Numbered from the stretch's first letter, positions 49,470 through 57,636 are shown. The stretch: 64,000 bases of DNA from Streptomyces sp. NBC_00448 (GCF_036014115.1 NZ_CP107913.1:1550001-1614000); one strand, 5' to 3'. The notes: generated by a model from the sequence alone, not told the origin. Translations and numbers: made by a program.

Positions 49470-50135
49470 ATGGCCCCGGCAGATTCCGCCCCCATGCGCC
49501 CCCTTGGAACCTTTCCCCTTCGTGGCGTCGTCCCTTACATCACCGCCTGGTCGTCGGAGACGGAACAGCACGGCACGCTCGTTGTCCGCCGCGGCCGACT
49601 CAGCTACGCCGATGAACATCCGCTCGACCGGGACCGGTTCGGCATTCTGTGGCGCCGACTGGGGGTCAGCCCGGGGGTCGGCAAGCCCGAGTACGGAAGG
49701 GTGCACGGCCTGCGGCAGCGCCGCACGATGCTCCGCGTGCTGTGCCAGGTCTGCGGCGGCCCCGCCGACAGGACGTGCGACGGCGTGCTGTGGCTCATGG
49801 GCCGCGCCGAGTACGAACGCGAGCCGTGGCCCGCCCCGATCGAGTCACCGCACCCGCCGGTGTGCCTGAACTGCACCGTCCAGGCCGTGCGGCTCTGCCC
49901 CCACCTGCGCCACCACTACATCGCCGTACGCGCCCGGCGCTTCCACCTCTCCGGCGTCCACGGCGCTCTCCACGTCGCCGGGTTCCCGGAACCAAGGGTC
50001 ATCGACACGGAAACCCTCGCCCTCGACGACACACGCACCGCCTGGCTGCGCGCCGGCCAACTCATCATGCGGCTCACGGACTACCGCGTCGTCGACCTCC
50101 ACGCCGACTCGGAACGGGTGGGGCCGGGCAACTGA
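49470..50135 (+). CDS. Actinomycete hypothetical protein with zinc-type cysteines
   Basis: I do not recognise the family. The 221-residue protein has possible metal sites: CQVCGGPADRTC near 92-103, CLNC near 132-135, and CPHLRHHY near 143. This suggests a split zinc ribbon in the middle, with a beta-rich N terminus (HGTLVVRRGRLSYADEHPLD). AAGGATCC upstream gives a modest ribosome site for ATG 49470; ATG 49494 is possible. It diverges from the XRE gene and ends at a hairpin shared with a tRNA. Proteins like this often sit beside XRE/DUF397 genes in streptomycetes, as I recall. Confidence 0.75.
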   Translation: MAPADSAPMRPLGTFPLRGVVPYITAWSSETEQHGTLVVRRGRLSYADEHPLDRDRFGILWRRLGVSPGVGKPEYGRVHGLRQRRTMLRVLCQVCGGPADRTCDGVLWLMGRAEYEREPWPAPIESPHPPVCLNCTVQAVRLCPHLRHHYIAVRARRFHLSGVHGALHVAGFPEPRVIDTETLALDDTRTAWLRAGQLIMRLTDYRVVDLHADSERVGPGN

Positions 50136-50136
50136 A

Positions 50137-50160
50137 AGGGCCGCCCTGGTGGGCGGCCCT
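50137..50160. terminator. Bidirectional hairpin terminator
   Basis: AGGGCCGCCC (50137-50146) and GGGCGGCCCT (50151-50160) form a 10-bp stem with a TGGT loop, two bases after the stop of the upstream gene. On the minus strand a CTTTC follows, so it also suits the tRNA-Val transcript coming the other way. Confidence 0.75.
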
Positions 50161-50194
50161 GAGGAGATGCGTGGTGCTGGTGGTGCTCGATCGG

Positions 50195-50266
50195 TGGGCG
50201 ATACTGGGATCGAACCAGTGACCCCTTCGGTGTGAACGAAGTGCTCTCCCGCTGAGCTAATCGCCC
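50195..50266 (-). tRNA. tRNA-Val (anticodon CAC), copy 1
   Basis: The minus strand folds as a complete cloverleaf: acceptor GGGCGAT/ATCGCCC, D-arm with AGCTCAGCGGGAGAGC, anticodon stem CTTCG with loop TTCACAC (anticodon CAC, reading GTG valine codons), and T-arm with GGTTCGATCC. CCA is not fully encoded. A second identical copy lies at 50963-51034. Confidence 0.97.
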
Positions 50267-50303
50267 CGACGACGTGAACAATACAGGGCGGGCCGGGGCG
50301 GGT

Positions 50304-50765
50304 TCAAACGGGAAGACGGGCGGCGGAGAGGCGGGCACGCAGGCCGCGGCGGCAGGACCGCATCATGGCGGCGTGGTTGGCGCGGAAGAGCGGGCGGCAG
50401 GGCACGGCGAGCAGCCGCATCAGGCGCTTGCGAACCGTGACGTCCTGCTCGAAGAGGAGCCGGGCGGCACCGCCGGGATCGGGTTGGACGGTCCAGCGCA
50501 CCCAACCGTCGAGGTCCCCGGTCATGGCGACTTCGAGCACGCGGGCGCCGGGGTCGTGGCGGGTGGAGCGGGCGGTGACGACGAGGTCGTACGGCAGCGC
50601 GGAGCGGAAGCGCAGCACGCCGCTGGTGTCGCCGGTCTGCCGGACCTCGCGGACCTGGGGCCACCAGTCGGGGTACTGGTCGGGGCGTTCCAGCACGCGG
50701 TAGACGGCGTCGGGCCCCGCGTCGAGCCGCCAGGAGCTACGGAATCGGTAGTGGCTCCAGTCCAT
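50304..50765 (-). CDS. SRPBCC family protein (polyketide cyclase-like)
   Basis: The 153-residue protein fits the START/SRPBCC fold: MDWSHYRFRSSWRLDAGPDAVYRVLERPDQYPDWWPQ (residues 1-38) is the typical first strand and helix, with YPDWWP followed by VRE. The C-terminal long helix is Arg-rich (LFRANHAAMMRSCRRGLRAR). Such proteins bind hydrophobic ligands. It is enclosed between two identical tRNA-Val(CAC) genes, all on the minus strand. ATG 50765 has only a weak ribosome site. Confidence 0.85.
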   Translation of the reverse strand: MDWSHYRFRSSWRLDAGPDAVYRVLERPDQYPDWWPQVREVRQTGDTSGVLRFRSALPYDLVVTARSTRHDPGARVLEVAMTGDLDGWVRWTVQPDPGGAARLLFEQDVTVRKRLMRLLAVPCRPLFRANHAAMMRSCRRGLRARLSAARLPV

Positions 50766-50915
50766 GGCACCAGTGTGCGCCCGGAGTTGGGGGAACGCGG
50801 CACCCCGGGAGCCGGGCACCGTATGCGAGGGGCGCCGCACCCGGGAAGCACCGCACGTCGCGAACAGCACCGCGCCTTGCGAAAGGCGCCGCACTCCGCG
50901 AACGGCGCCGAACGC

Positions 50916-50957
50916 AAAAGGTCCCGGACCGTCTCACGGACGGCCCGGGACCCTTTT
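50916..50957 (-). terminator. Terminator after tRNA-Val copy 2
   Basis: AAAAGGTCCCGG with ACCGTC (from 50916) pairs with GACGG and CCGGGACC-CTTTT (to 50957). On the minus strand a T-run follows the stem. It lies six bases beyond the tRNA 3' end. Confidence 0.75.
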
Positions 50958-50962
50958 CCGGG

Positions 50963-51034
50963 TGGGCGATACTGGGATCGAACCAGTGACCCCTTCGGTG
51001 TGAACGAAGTGCTCTCCCGCTGAGCTAATCGCCC
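50963..51034 (-). tRNA. tRNA-Val (anticodon CAC), copy 2
   Basis: Identical in sequence to the copy at 50195-50266, including a few flanking bases (GGTGGGCGATACTGG at the 3' side). It has the same cloverleaf and the CAC anticodon. It is upstream of the SRPBCC gene on the same strand, and its own terminator separates them. Confidence 0.97.
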
Positions 51035-51272
51035 CGGCGCGTGCACAACATTACCGCACCCTGCGGACCGCTTCGGACCACCCCGGGAGCCGCGCGCCGC
51101 GCGAGCGCCACCCCCCGGAACGGCGCATCCGACAGCGCACCCCCACGACCGTCACTCTCCGCAGTGACAGCGCCACTTCGATCGACTGGCCAAACCGTCC
51201 TGAAACGGCTCCGTCCGGGTCTTCCCGCTAAGCCGGACGAGGTACCAGAAGCCTCACAAACACCTCAGAGGG

Positions 51273-51298
51273 GTTTACAACGTCGCCGCAGGTGGCAT
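51273..51298 (+). promoter_or_regulatory. Possible stress-sigma promoter of ssgB
   Basis: GTTT (51273-51276) and GGTGGCAT (51291-51298), 14 bases apart, loosely match the GTTT-N14-GGGTAT pattern of sigma-B/sigma-H-type promoters. The S. coelicolor ssgB gene is known to depend on sigma-H. The match is partial; a primer-extension or TSS map would decide. Confidence 0.35.
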
Positions 51299-51357
51299 GT
51301 CGATTTCGCCGACGTGCGAATCCCCGAGCGCACACTGAGCGAAAGGCCCTGGCGCTT

Positions 51358-51771
51358 ATGAACACCACGGTCAGCTGCGAGCTGCACCTGCGCCTCGTTG
51401 TGTCGAGCGAATCCTCACTGCCTGTACCCGCGGGCTTGCGGTACGACACGGCCGATCCGTATGCCGTGCACGCCACCTTCCACACCGGAGCCGAAGAGAC
51501 GGTCGAATGGGTGTTCGCCCGCGACCTGCTCGCCGAGGGGCTGCACCGCCCCACCGGCACCGGCGACGTCCGAGTCTGGCCGTCCCGCAGCCACGGTCAG
51601 GGCGTCGTGTGCATCGCCCTCAGCTCCCCCGAGGGCGAAGCCCTGCTCGAAGCCCCGGCGCGGGCCCTGGAGTCCTTCCTGAAGCGGACGGACGCCGCGG
51701 TCCCACCGGGCACCGAGCACCGCCATTTCGATCTGGATACGGAGCTCTCGCACATCCTCGCGGAGAGCTGA
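51358..51771 (+). CDS. ssgB: Sporulation-specific cell division activator SsgB
   Basis: SsgB marks future septum sites in aerial hyphae and recruits FtsZ. The 137-residue SsgA-like protein matches what I remember of S. coelicolor SsgB almost residue for residue: NTTVSCELHLRLVVSSESSL start, FHTGAEETVEWVFARDLL core and a DLDTELSHILAES end. ATG 51358 follows GAAAGG. Its extreme conservation in morphologically complex actinomycetes supports placement in the Streptomycetaceae. It is monocistronic, with a hairpin downstream. Confidence 0.97.
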   Translation: MNTTVSCELHLRLVVSSESSLPVPAGLRYDTADPYAVHATFHTGAEETVEWVFARDLLAEGLHRPTGTGDVRVWPSRSHGQGVVCIALSSPEGEALLEAPARALESFLKRTDAAVPPGTEHRHFDLDTELSHILAES

Positions 51772-51831
51772 TCCCCGTATCCCATACCGTCCGCGGCCGT
51801 CCTACTCGGGGGGACGCCCGGACCACCGGCC

Positions 51832-51860
51832 GCGTCGGACCACCACCAGCGGTCCGACGC
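51832..51860 (+). terminator. Hairpin downstream of ssgB
   Basis: GCGTCGGACC (51832-51841) and GGTCCGACGC (51851-51860) form a perfect 10-bp stem, 60 bp after the ssgB stop. No T-tract follows, as is common in Streptomyces. Confidence 0.65.
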
Positions 51861-51870
51861 CGCAGGCAAC

Positions 51871-51912
51871 GGAGCCGCCGCCGTGGGAGCAGACCCCCAC
51901 GGCGGCGGCTCC
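51871..51912. other. Strong 17-bp hairpin upstream of the CGNR gene
   Basis: GGAGCCGCCGCCGTGGG (51871-51887) and its complement (51896-51912) form a perfect stem with an 8-base loop, ten bases beyond the ssgB terminator and 54 bp before the CGNR start. It may be a second ssgB terminator or a structured leader of the CGNR gene. Confidence 0.6.
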
Positions 51913-51966
51913 CGCGCTAGAGTCACCGGGACTCAGCCGCCAGACACGCCGGCAGGAGCGAATCCC

Positions 51967-52647
51967 GTGCTCATCAACCACGACACCAGGTGCGCGCTCG
52001 ACTGCGTGGTGGAACTGGTCAACTCCGCGCCGCAGATCGAGGGCCGTGAGGGCCTAGGCGATGTCGCCCGCCTGCGGGCCTTCGTCGAGCGGCACAAGGT
52101 CAGCGACGTCGCCCGCCTCGACCATGAGGACATCGGGGCCGTCCACGCGGTCCGCGCCCGGTTCACCCAGGTGTTCGCCGCCCCCGACGACCCCACCGCC
52201 GTCGCCGTGCTCAACGAGATGATCGCCGAGGCGGGCACCACCCCCCGGCTCACCGACCACGACGGCTACGACTGGCATATGCACTACTTCTCGCCGGGTG
52301 CCTCACTGGCCACCCACGTCGCCGCGGACTGCGGGATGGCGATCGCCTTCCTGGTGCTGGCCGGCGAGCGGGAGCGGCTGCGCCGCTGCGACGCACCGGC
52401 CTGCCGCCGCGCCTTCGTGGACCTGTCCCGCAACCGCTCCCGCCGCTACTGCGACAGCCGCACCTGCGGGAACCGGCTGCACGTCGCCGCGTACCGGGCC
52501 CGCAGGCGCGAGGCGGAGGAAACCGGGGACGCGGGCCCGGACGGCGGCCACGGGCCGCGGACGGACCACGCCGGGCAATCCGGCGGGCCCACCGCCGAGC
52601 ACGCGGGGACAGCGCGGCCCGGCGGCCCGGACGGCGCGGGGGCCTGA
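51967..52647 (+). CDS. CGNR zinc-finger transcriptional regulator
   Basis: The 226-residue protein has an N-terminal ABATE-like domain (LDCVVELVNSAPQIEGREGL to about 140) and a CGNR zinc finger: RRCDAPACRRAFVDLSRN then RRYCDSRTCGNRLHVAAYR, with four cysteines and the CGNR tetrad. The last 50 residues are Gly/Pro/Ala-rich. These proteins are thought to be ligand-responsive DNA-binding regulators. GTG 51967 has AGGAG eight bases upstream. It lies next to ssgB, but there is no evidence of a shared role. Confidence 0.92.
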   Translation: MLINHDTRCALDCVVELVNSAPQIEGREGLGDVARLRAFVERHKVSDVARLDHEDIGAVHAVRARFTQVFAAPDDPTAVAVLNEMIAEAGTTPRLTDHDGYDWHMHYFSPGASLATHVAADCGMAIAFLVLAGERERLRRCDAPACRRAFVDLSRNRSRRYCDSRTCGNRLHVAAYRARRREAEETGDAGPDGGHGPRTDHAGQSGGPTAEHAGTARPGGPDGAGA

Positions 52648-52732
52648 CCCGCGGCCGGGCGCCTCGACCCCCGCCCGCGGCCCGACCCCGACTCGCCCCG
52701 GCCCTGCTCGGCCCCGGCTCGACCCGCCCCGG

Positions 52733-53257
52733 CTACAGCACGAGCAGGTCCCACCCGGCACCCACACCGAGCAGCCCCCCGATCACGCACAGGAACAGCA
52801 TCAGCGGCGGCTGCGACAGGGCGTACAAGCACCCCTGCGGCTCGACGAACTCGCCCCGGCGCAGGGCCGCGCGCCGGGCCGCACGCCCGGTGGGCGCCTT
52901 CTCGGGGACGGCGGGAGCGGTGGGCAAGGCCGGTGCTCCGGACAGGCCCGACAGGCCGGACACCCCTGACACTTCGGGCGAGCCGGGCAATCCGGGCCGG
53001 ACCGGGAAACCGGGGTGGACAGGTCGGCCGGGTGCAACCGGTCCAACCGGTTGCACCGGGAGTACCGGACGGGGCGGCGCGGGAGGCAGCGCCGCGCGCA
53101 CCGGCGGGGCGGGAAGTACGGGGACGGGCCTGACGGCGAGCAGCGGTCGCGCGCAGCCGACGGCGGTGAGGGTGACGAGGGCGGCGAGGGCGGAAACGGG
53201 CAGTTCGGCACGGTCCGGCCGCGGAGGGGCGATGACGTCCCCGGGGGTGGGCAGCAC
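52733..53257 (-). CDS. Proline-rich membrane protein, unknown
   Basis: The 174-residue frame has an N-terminal hydrophobic stretch (VSALAALVTLTAVG), a long Pro/Val/Gly/Ser-rich middle (about 50-125) and a well-formed C terminus (RRGEFVEPQGCLYALSQP then a membrane helix LMLFLCVIGGLLGVGAGW). The C-terminal composition convinces me the frame is real. The start (GTG 53257) has a poor ribosome site and is uncertain. No family recognised. Confidence 0.6.
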   Translation of the reverse strand: MLPTPGDVIAPPRPDRAELPVSALAALVTLTAVGCARPLLAVRPVPVLPAPPVRAALPPAPPRPVLPVQPVGPVAPGRPVHPGFPVRPGLPGSPEVSGVSGLSGLSGAPALPTAPAVPEKAPTGRAARRAALRRGEFVEPQGCLYALSQPPLMLFLCVIGGLLGVGAGWDLLVL

Positions 53258-53372
53258 ACCGCGATGATCGCGCAGCGCAGCATCCCGCGCCGCCCAACAC
53301 GCGGACTTTACAAGGGTGTTTACCTGCGTCTCGGATGCCGGGACCGACTTGCGCGGAGGGCCCCGGGTCGGC

Positions 53373-53852
53373 TCAGATCCCGCGCCGCTTCAAGATCTCC
53401 TCGATGTCCGCGAAGTCCGACAGGCCGCTGTCCGCCGAGGCGCGCGAGCGCCGCTTGCCCGCGCTGAGCGCCGGGGCCGGCTCGGCCGCGGGGCCGGGGG
53501 CGCCGGCCACGGCCGCGGGCCCGGCCGGGGCGCCGGCGGAGTCGGCGCCACCACCGCGCCGCCGGCGGCGGCCGGAGATCAGCCGTGTGATGCCGAAGAG
53601 CGCCGCGGAGCAGGCGATGACGCCGAAGCCGAGCCACACCGTCGGCTTGAAGACCAGGTCGACGGCCCAGTCGCCGGTGGCGGTGCCGACCTTGCGGCCG
53701 AGGGTGACCAGGCCGGCCAGCGCCAGGCCGACCGGCAGCAGCGAGACCGCGGCGATCCGGGTCGCGGCCAGGAATCTGCGGCGGTAGGCGGTCACGATCG
53801 CGATGGCCAGGCCGCCCGCGGACAGGGCGGCGCACAGCGTGTCGGTCAGCAT
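53373..53852 (-). CDS. Small membrane protein, unknown
   Basis: The 159-residue protein has three hydrophobic segments (LCAALSAGGLAIAIVTAY; IAAVSLLPVGLALAGLVTL; LGFGVIACSAALFGITRLI). An Arg-rich and Ala/Pro-rich cytosolic linker follows, and the C terminus is FADIEEILKRRGI, an acidic-basic helix likely to bind a partner. ATG 53852 is chosen. It lies 115 bp upstream of the proline-rich gene on the same strand. Such proteins are conserved beside ssgB in streptomycetes, as I recall; function unknown. Confidence 0.8.
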   Translation of the reverse strand: MLTDTLCAALSAGGLAIAIVTAYRRRFLAATRIAAVSLLPVGLALAGLVTLGRKVGTATGDWAVDLVFKPTVWLGFGVIACSAALFGITRLISGRRRRRGGGADSAGAPAGPAAVAGAPGPAAEPAPALSAGKRRSRASADSGLSDFADIEEILKRRGI

Positions 53853-54074
53853 CCGGCGGCTCCTGCGGCTGCGGGTCGGCCCGGGGGTCCGGCCGGGCCC
53901 CGCGAGAGTGGTCTCCCCCATCCTGCCTCGCCCGGGCCCCCGGCGGCCACGACGAGGCGCCGGGTTCCGCGGAATCTGGGGGGCGAATCGGGGTCCCTCC
54001 TCCGTGAGCGGTAGGTCGTGAGGGGGAGGCGGAGCCCGGCGCGCGGCCCTCCGGAGCGGTGGGAGACTGGCGGT

Positions 54075-54575
54075 ATGATCGACACCTCCACCCCTGTTGT
54101 GCTCGACGTCTGGTGCGAGCTGCAGTGCCCGGACTGCCACACCGCCATGGCCGACCTGCGGGCGCTGCGCGAGCGGTACGGCGCCGCGCTCGACATCCGG
54201 TTCCGGCACTTCCCGCTGGCCAAGCACCAGCACGCGCAGGCGGCGGCACAGGCGTACGAGGAGGCGCACGCGCAGGGGAAGGGCCAGGCATACGCCGAGG
54301 CGGTGCTCGCGCGGACGGAGGAACTGACCCGCCGCGGCGAGCCGGTGCTGGTCGAGACGGCGGCCGAACTCGGCCTGGACGCCGACGAGGTGGACACCGC
54401 GCTCATCGACGGCCGGCATCTGCTGGTGGTGGACGCCGACGTCGCCGAGGGCAAGGCGATCGGCGTGACCGGCACGCCGACGTACGTGATCGGCGACGAA
54501 CTGCTCGACGGTTCCAAGACCCAGGAGGGGCTGCGCGAGCGGATCGAGGAGACCGCGGACCGCCTGCTGGCCTGA
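54075..54575 (+). CDS. DsbA-like thioredoxin-fold protein
   Basis: The 166-residue protein has the thioredoxin-like active site CPDC (Cys18-Cys21, with an extra Cys14) after the first strand VVLDVW. A helical insertion (HAQAAAQAYEEAHAQGKGQ) and the cis-proline motif GVTGTPTYVIGDEL follow. There is no signal peptide, so it is cytosolic, unlike classic DsbA, and more like FrnE/2-hydroxychromene isomerase-type DsbA relatives. ATG 54075 follows GGAGAC. A terminator hairpin lies 54 bp downstream. Confidence 0.9.
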   Translation: MIDTSTPVVLDVWCELQCPDCHTAMADLRALRERYGAALDIRFRHFPLAKHQHAQAAAQAYEEAHAQGKGQAYAEAVLARTEELTRRGEPVLVETAAELGLDADEVDTALIDGRHLLVVDADVAEGKAIGVTGTPTYVIGDELLDGSKTQEGLRERIEETADRLLA

Positions 54576-54629
54576 CCTGACCGGTGGCCAGGCCCTGCCC
54601 GGCCCCGTGAGCCGCCGCGCCGGCACCTC

Positions 54630-54667
54630 GGCCCGCCACTCCGGCTCCCCGGTGGCGGGCCCGTTTT
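54630..54667 (+). terminator. Terminator of the DsbA-like gene
   Basis: GGCCCGCCAC (54630-54639) pairs with GTGGCGGGCC (54652-54661), followed by CGTTTT. A canonical rho-independent arrangement. Confidence 0.8.
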
Positions 54668-54714
54668 CGTATACGCCCGGCGTACACGACGCTCGTGTAC
54701 GCCGGTCGTATACG
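54668..54714. other. 47-bp inverted repeat built from CGTRYACG units
   Basis: CGTATACG (54668-54675) and CCGGCGTACACGA (54677-54689) are mirrored by TCGTGTACGCCGG (54693-54705) and CGTATACG (54707-54714). It is symmetrical about CGC and contains four CGT(A/G)(T/C)ACG octamers. It lies between convergent genes, directly after a terminator. It could be the terminator of the acetyltransferase gene or a protein-binding site. Confidence 0.65.
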
Positions 54715-54757
54715 GCAAGGCACGCGGCGGCCGTGTGCCCCGCCGGCCTTCGTGCCC

Positions 54758-55594
54758 TCAGAGCAGGGGCTTGCTGAAGTGGTGGTCGGTCGGGAGGTAG
54801 CCGAGGGATGTGTAGAGGCGGACCGCGGTGGTGTTCGCGGCGAAGACGTTGAGCCCGAGCGAGGTGGCGCCGGCGTCGCGGGTGAGGTCCTCCGCCACGT
54901 GCATGAGGGCGCGGCCGTAGCCGCGGCCGCGGTGCTCCCGGTCGACCTCGACGGAGGCCACCCACGACGGGTCGGCCAGCCGTATCCAGGCGAGGTGGCC
55001 GGCGGGGGCGCCGTCCAGTTCGAGGACGAGGACCGTGCTGCCTGGGGTGGCCAGGCCGTCGGGGAAGGCGCGGTCGAAGCCGGCGGCCTCCTCCGTCGCC
55101 GCCTGCTCGCGCGGCACGCCCGAGCCGGTGAGGGCGGCGACGTAGCCGTCGCGTTCGTACCCGCGCCAGCCGCCGTACTCGTCCTCGCGCATCGGGCGCA
55201 GGGCGGTGCCGGGCGGCAGCGCGTGGTGGCCGCCGGGCGGCGGTTCCGGCAGGGCGAGCAGCATGCCGCGGTTGCGCTCGGTGTAGCCGAGGGCCGCGGC
55301 CATCCGCAGGGCGTACGGCATGCCCGCGCCGGCCGTGGTCTCCACCCGGGTGCAGCCCCACTGCCGCAGCACTTCCTCGGCGGCGAGCGCGGCCACGGTG
55401 CCGCGGCCGCGGTGCCGGTCGGGCTCGTCGATCGTCAGCGCGTTGATCCGGCCGACGGTCGGTCCGTAGCGCCGGTCGGTGCCGATCGCGATGGCGCCGA
55501 CGGGGCGGCTGTTGACGCACACGGCGTAGGTGGCGGAGCGGGTGCCGTCGTCCTCGGTGCGCACCGGCCGGGTCGGGCGCAGGGTGGTGGTCAC
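54758..55594 (-). CDS. Tandem-GNAT N-acetyltransferase
   Basis: The 278-residue protein appears to contain two GNAT folds. The first (about 20-115) has INALTIDEPDRHRGRGTVAAL and a degenerate second half. The second (about 130-278) has SVEVDREHRGRGYGRALMHV, LNVFAANTTAVRLYTSLGY and the closing HHFSKPLL. Both carry the R/Q-X2-G-X-G/A acetyl-CoA loop. GTG 55594 has GGGAG upstream. It lies 12 bp after pabC, so it may be co-transcribed with pabB-pabC. Acceptor unknown. Confidence 0.88.
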   Translation of the reverse strand: MTTTLRPTRPVRTEDDGTRSATYAVCVNSRPVGAIAIGTDRRYGPTVGRINALTIDEPDRHRGRGTVAALAAEEVLRQWGCTRVETTAGAGMPYALRMAAALGYTERNRGMLLALPEPPPGGHHALPPGTALRPMREDEYGGWRGYERDGYVAALTGSGVPREQAATEEAAGFDRAFPDGLATPGSTVLVLELDGAPAGHLAWIRLADPSWVASVEVDREHRGRGYGRALMHVAEDLTRDAGATSLGLNVFAANTTAVRLYTSLGYLPTDHHFSKPLL

Positions 55595-55606
55595 AGCGGG
55601 CGCTCC

Positions 55607-56428
55607 CTACGGGTTGGGGTCGGCGGCGGCGCGCTCGGCGAAGACCCGCATCGCCTTGGCGGTGACCGGCCCGGGAGCGCCGGACAGCGTACGGTCGTCG
55701 ACGCGGTGCACCGCCTGGACGTCGCGCAGGGTGGAGGTCAGGAACACCTCGCCGGCCTCCGCGAGGGCGCCGAGCGGCAGTTCGGCCTCCTCGGCGCCGG
55801 CCCAGTCCGCGACGAGCGCGCGGGTGATGCCGGCCAGGCAGCCCGACTCCAGCGGCGGGGTGAGCAGCCGGCCGCCGATCACCACGAACACGTTGGAGCC
55901 GGTGCCCTCGCACAACTGCCCCTGGGTGTTGGCGAACAGCGCCTCGGAGGCGCCGGCGGCGTGCGCGCGGGCCAGCGCGACCACGTTCTCCCCGTAGGAG
56001 GTGGTCTTCAGTCCGGTCAGCGCGCCCTTCTCGTTGCGGGTCCAGGGCACGGTGACCGTGGCGGTGGTGTCGGGGCGGGAGCTCGCGGTGCCGAGGGCTA
56101 CCACGAGGGTGGCGCCCGCGTCGCCGCGGTCGGAGCCGAGCGGGGAGGGGCCGCCGGTGTAGGTGACGCGCAGCCGGCCCAGCGGCATCGGGTTGGCGGC
56201 GAGCACCGCCTCGCAGGCGCGGGCCACCTCGTCGAGGTCGGGCTCGGGCAGGCCGAGGCCGCTCGCGGAGCGGGCCAGCCGGTCCAGGTGGCGGGTGATC
56301 GCGAAGGCCCGGCCGTGCTCGGCCTTGAGGGTCTCGAAGACGCCGTCGCCGACCGTCAGGCCGTGGTCGAGCACGGACACCGTGGCGTCGGCCGCGTCGC
56401 GCAGCCCGCCGTCCACCCAGATCCTCAC
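55607..56428 (-). CDS. pabC: Aminotransferase class IV, probable aminodeoxychorismate lyase
   Basis: PLP fold-type IV enzyme, 273 residues: MRIWVDGGLRDAADATVSVLDHGL start, GVFETLK, the PLP-lysine segment GLKTTSYGENV and EGTGSNVFVV. Adjacent to and overlapping pabB (GTGA), it most likely releases pyruvate from aminodeoxychorismate to give p-aminobenzoate for folate. Branched-chain or D-amino acid aminotransferase activity cannot be excluded from sequence alone. GTG 56428 has AAGGA upstream. Confidence 0.85.
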   Translation of the reverse strand: MRIWVDGGLRDAADATVSVLDHGLTVGDGVFETLKAEHGRAFAITRHLDRLARSASGLGLPEPDLDEVARACEAVLAANPMPLGRLRVTYTGGPSPLGSDRGDAGATLVVALGTASSRPDTTATVTVPWTRNEKGALTGLKTTSYGENVVALARAHAAGASEALFANTQGQLCEGTGSNVFVVIGGRLLTPPLESGCLAGITRALVADWAGAEEAELPLGALAEAGEVFLTSTLRDVQAVHRVDDRTLSGAPGPVTAKAMRVFAERAAADPNP

Positions 56429-57636
56429 CGTACTGTCCTTTCACCGCCGCGCGCGGCGCCCGAACCCGGGGCCGCCTGTTCGTTCCCTGCGTACCCTTCG
56501 CGCTCCGCCGGGGCCTCGCGCTCACCGGGGTACTCTCCCGACGCTACCGCCAGCAACCGCGCGGCCTTCAATGCGGTCTCGGCCCACTCGCCGTGCGGGT
56601 CGGAGCCCCAGGTGATCCCGGCGCCGGCGCCGAAGCGCAGCACGGGGCCGCCCGGCGGGCTCCGGTCGATCCAGAACGTGCGGATACCGACGGCGAGTTC
56701 GGCCGTGCGCCGGTCGGCGTCGACCCAGCCGATCGCGCCGCAGTACGGGCCGCGCGGGGCGGTCTCCAGCTCGGAGACGACCCGCAGCGCGCTGGACTTG
56801 GGGGCGCCGGTGACCGAACCGGGCGGGAACACGGCGGCGAACAGCTGCGGCCAGCCGGCGTCGGGGCGCAGCTCGCCCCGGACGGTGGAGACCAGGTGCA
56901 CCAGGCCGGGGTGCGGCTCGACCGCGCACAGGGCCGGCACGGTGACCGTGCCGGTGGCGCAGATCCGGCCGAGGTCGTTGCGGACCAGGTCGACGATCAT
57001 CACGTTCTCCGCGTGGTCCTTGGTGAGGAAGTCCGCGGCGGTGCGGGCGGTGCCCTTGATCGGGCCGGACTCGACGGTGGAGCCGTGGCGGCGCAGGAAC
57101 AGTTCGGGGGACGCGGTCGCGATCTCGACGCCGTGCGCGGGCAGCCGGATCGTGCCGGCGTACGGGGCGGGGTTGCCGTGTGCGAGGACGGCGCCGAGCG
57201 CGTCGATGTCGGCGTCAGCGTCGGGAGGGGTGCCGGGGCCGGCGCCGGGACCGGGGCCCGTGGGCAGGGGCGCGGTCAGCACCCGGCAGAGGTTGACCTG
57301 GTAGACCTCGCCGGTCGCGATCCTGGCCCGGATCTCGCGGACGCCGTCCTCGTATGCCGCCTGGTCCATCGAGGAGGTCCAGGCGCGCGGGTCGGGGCCG
57401 CGCCAGCCGACGTCCGCGGCGACGGCGGCCGGGGTGGCGCCGGGCGGTGGCGCGGGCCGCGGCTGCTGCCGTACGTCGCCGAACCGGGCGCAGACCGTAC
57501 GGCCGTCGAAGTCGGCCGCGACCGCCCAGAAACCCGCGGAGTCCAGCGCGGCCACGTCGTCGGTGACATCGCGGAGGTCGGAGGCGACGAGCGAGCCGAA
57601 CCGGGCTATCGGGGGCAGGGCGGAGGGGTCGCGCAC
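56425..57636 (-). CDS. pabB: Chorismate-binding protein, aminodeoxychorismate synthase component I
   Basis: The 403-residue protein is a PabB/TrpE-type synthase: YQVNLCRVLTAPL, PELFLRRHGSTVESGPIKGTAR (about 230-250), ENVMIVDLVRNDLGRIC, PGSVTGAPK and GAGAGITWGSDP. PIKGT fits the PabB type. It would convert chorismate plus ammonia to aminodeoxychorismate. No glutaminase (PabA) is adjacent. The C-terminal 30 residues are extra and disordered. GTG 57636 has AGGA six bases upstream. It overlaps pabC, forming a p-aminobenzoate operon. Confidence 0.9.
   Translation of the reverse strand: MRDPSALPPIARFGSLVASDLRDVTDDVAALDSAGFWAVAADFDGRTVCARFGDVRQQPRPAPPPGATPAAVAADVGWRGPDPRAWTSSMDQAAYEDGVREIRARIATGEVYQVNLCRVLTAPLPTGPGPGAGPGTPPDADADIDALGAVLAHGNPAPYAGTIRLPAHGVEIATASPELFLRRHGSTVESGPIKGTARTAADFLTKDHAENVMIVDLVRNDLGRICATGTVTVPALCAVEPHPGLVHLVSTVRGELRPDAGWPQLFAAVFPPGSVTGAPKSSALRVVSELETAPRGPYCGAIGWVDADRRTAELAVGIRTFWIDRSPPGGPVLRFGAGAGITWGSDPHGEWAETALKAARLLAVASGEYPGEREAPAEREGYAGNEQAAPGSGAARGGERTVR

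Noticed and set aside
52890..53267. Collagen-like Gly-X-Y frame on the plus strand
   Set aside because: It is the antisense of the proline-rich middle of the minus-strand membrane protein; CCN codons read backwards give NGG/Gly. The minus frame has a convincing membrane-helix C terminus.
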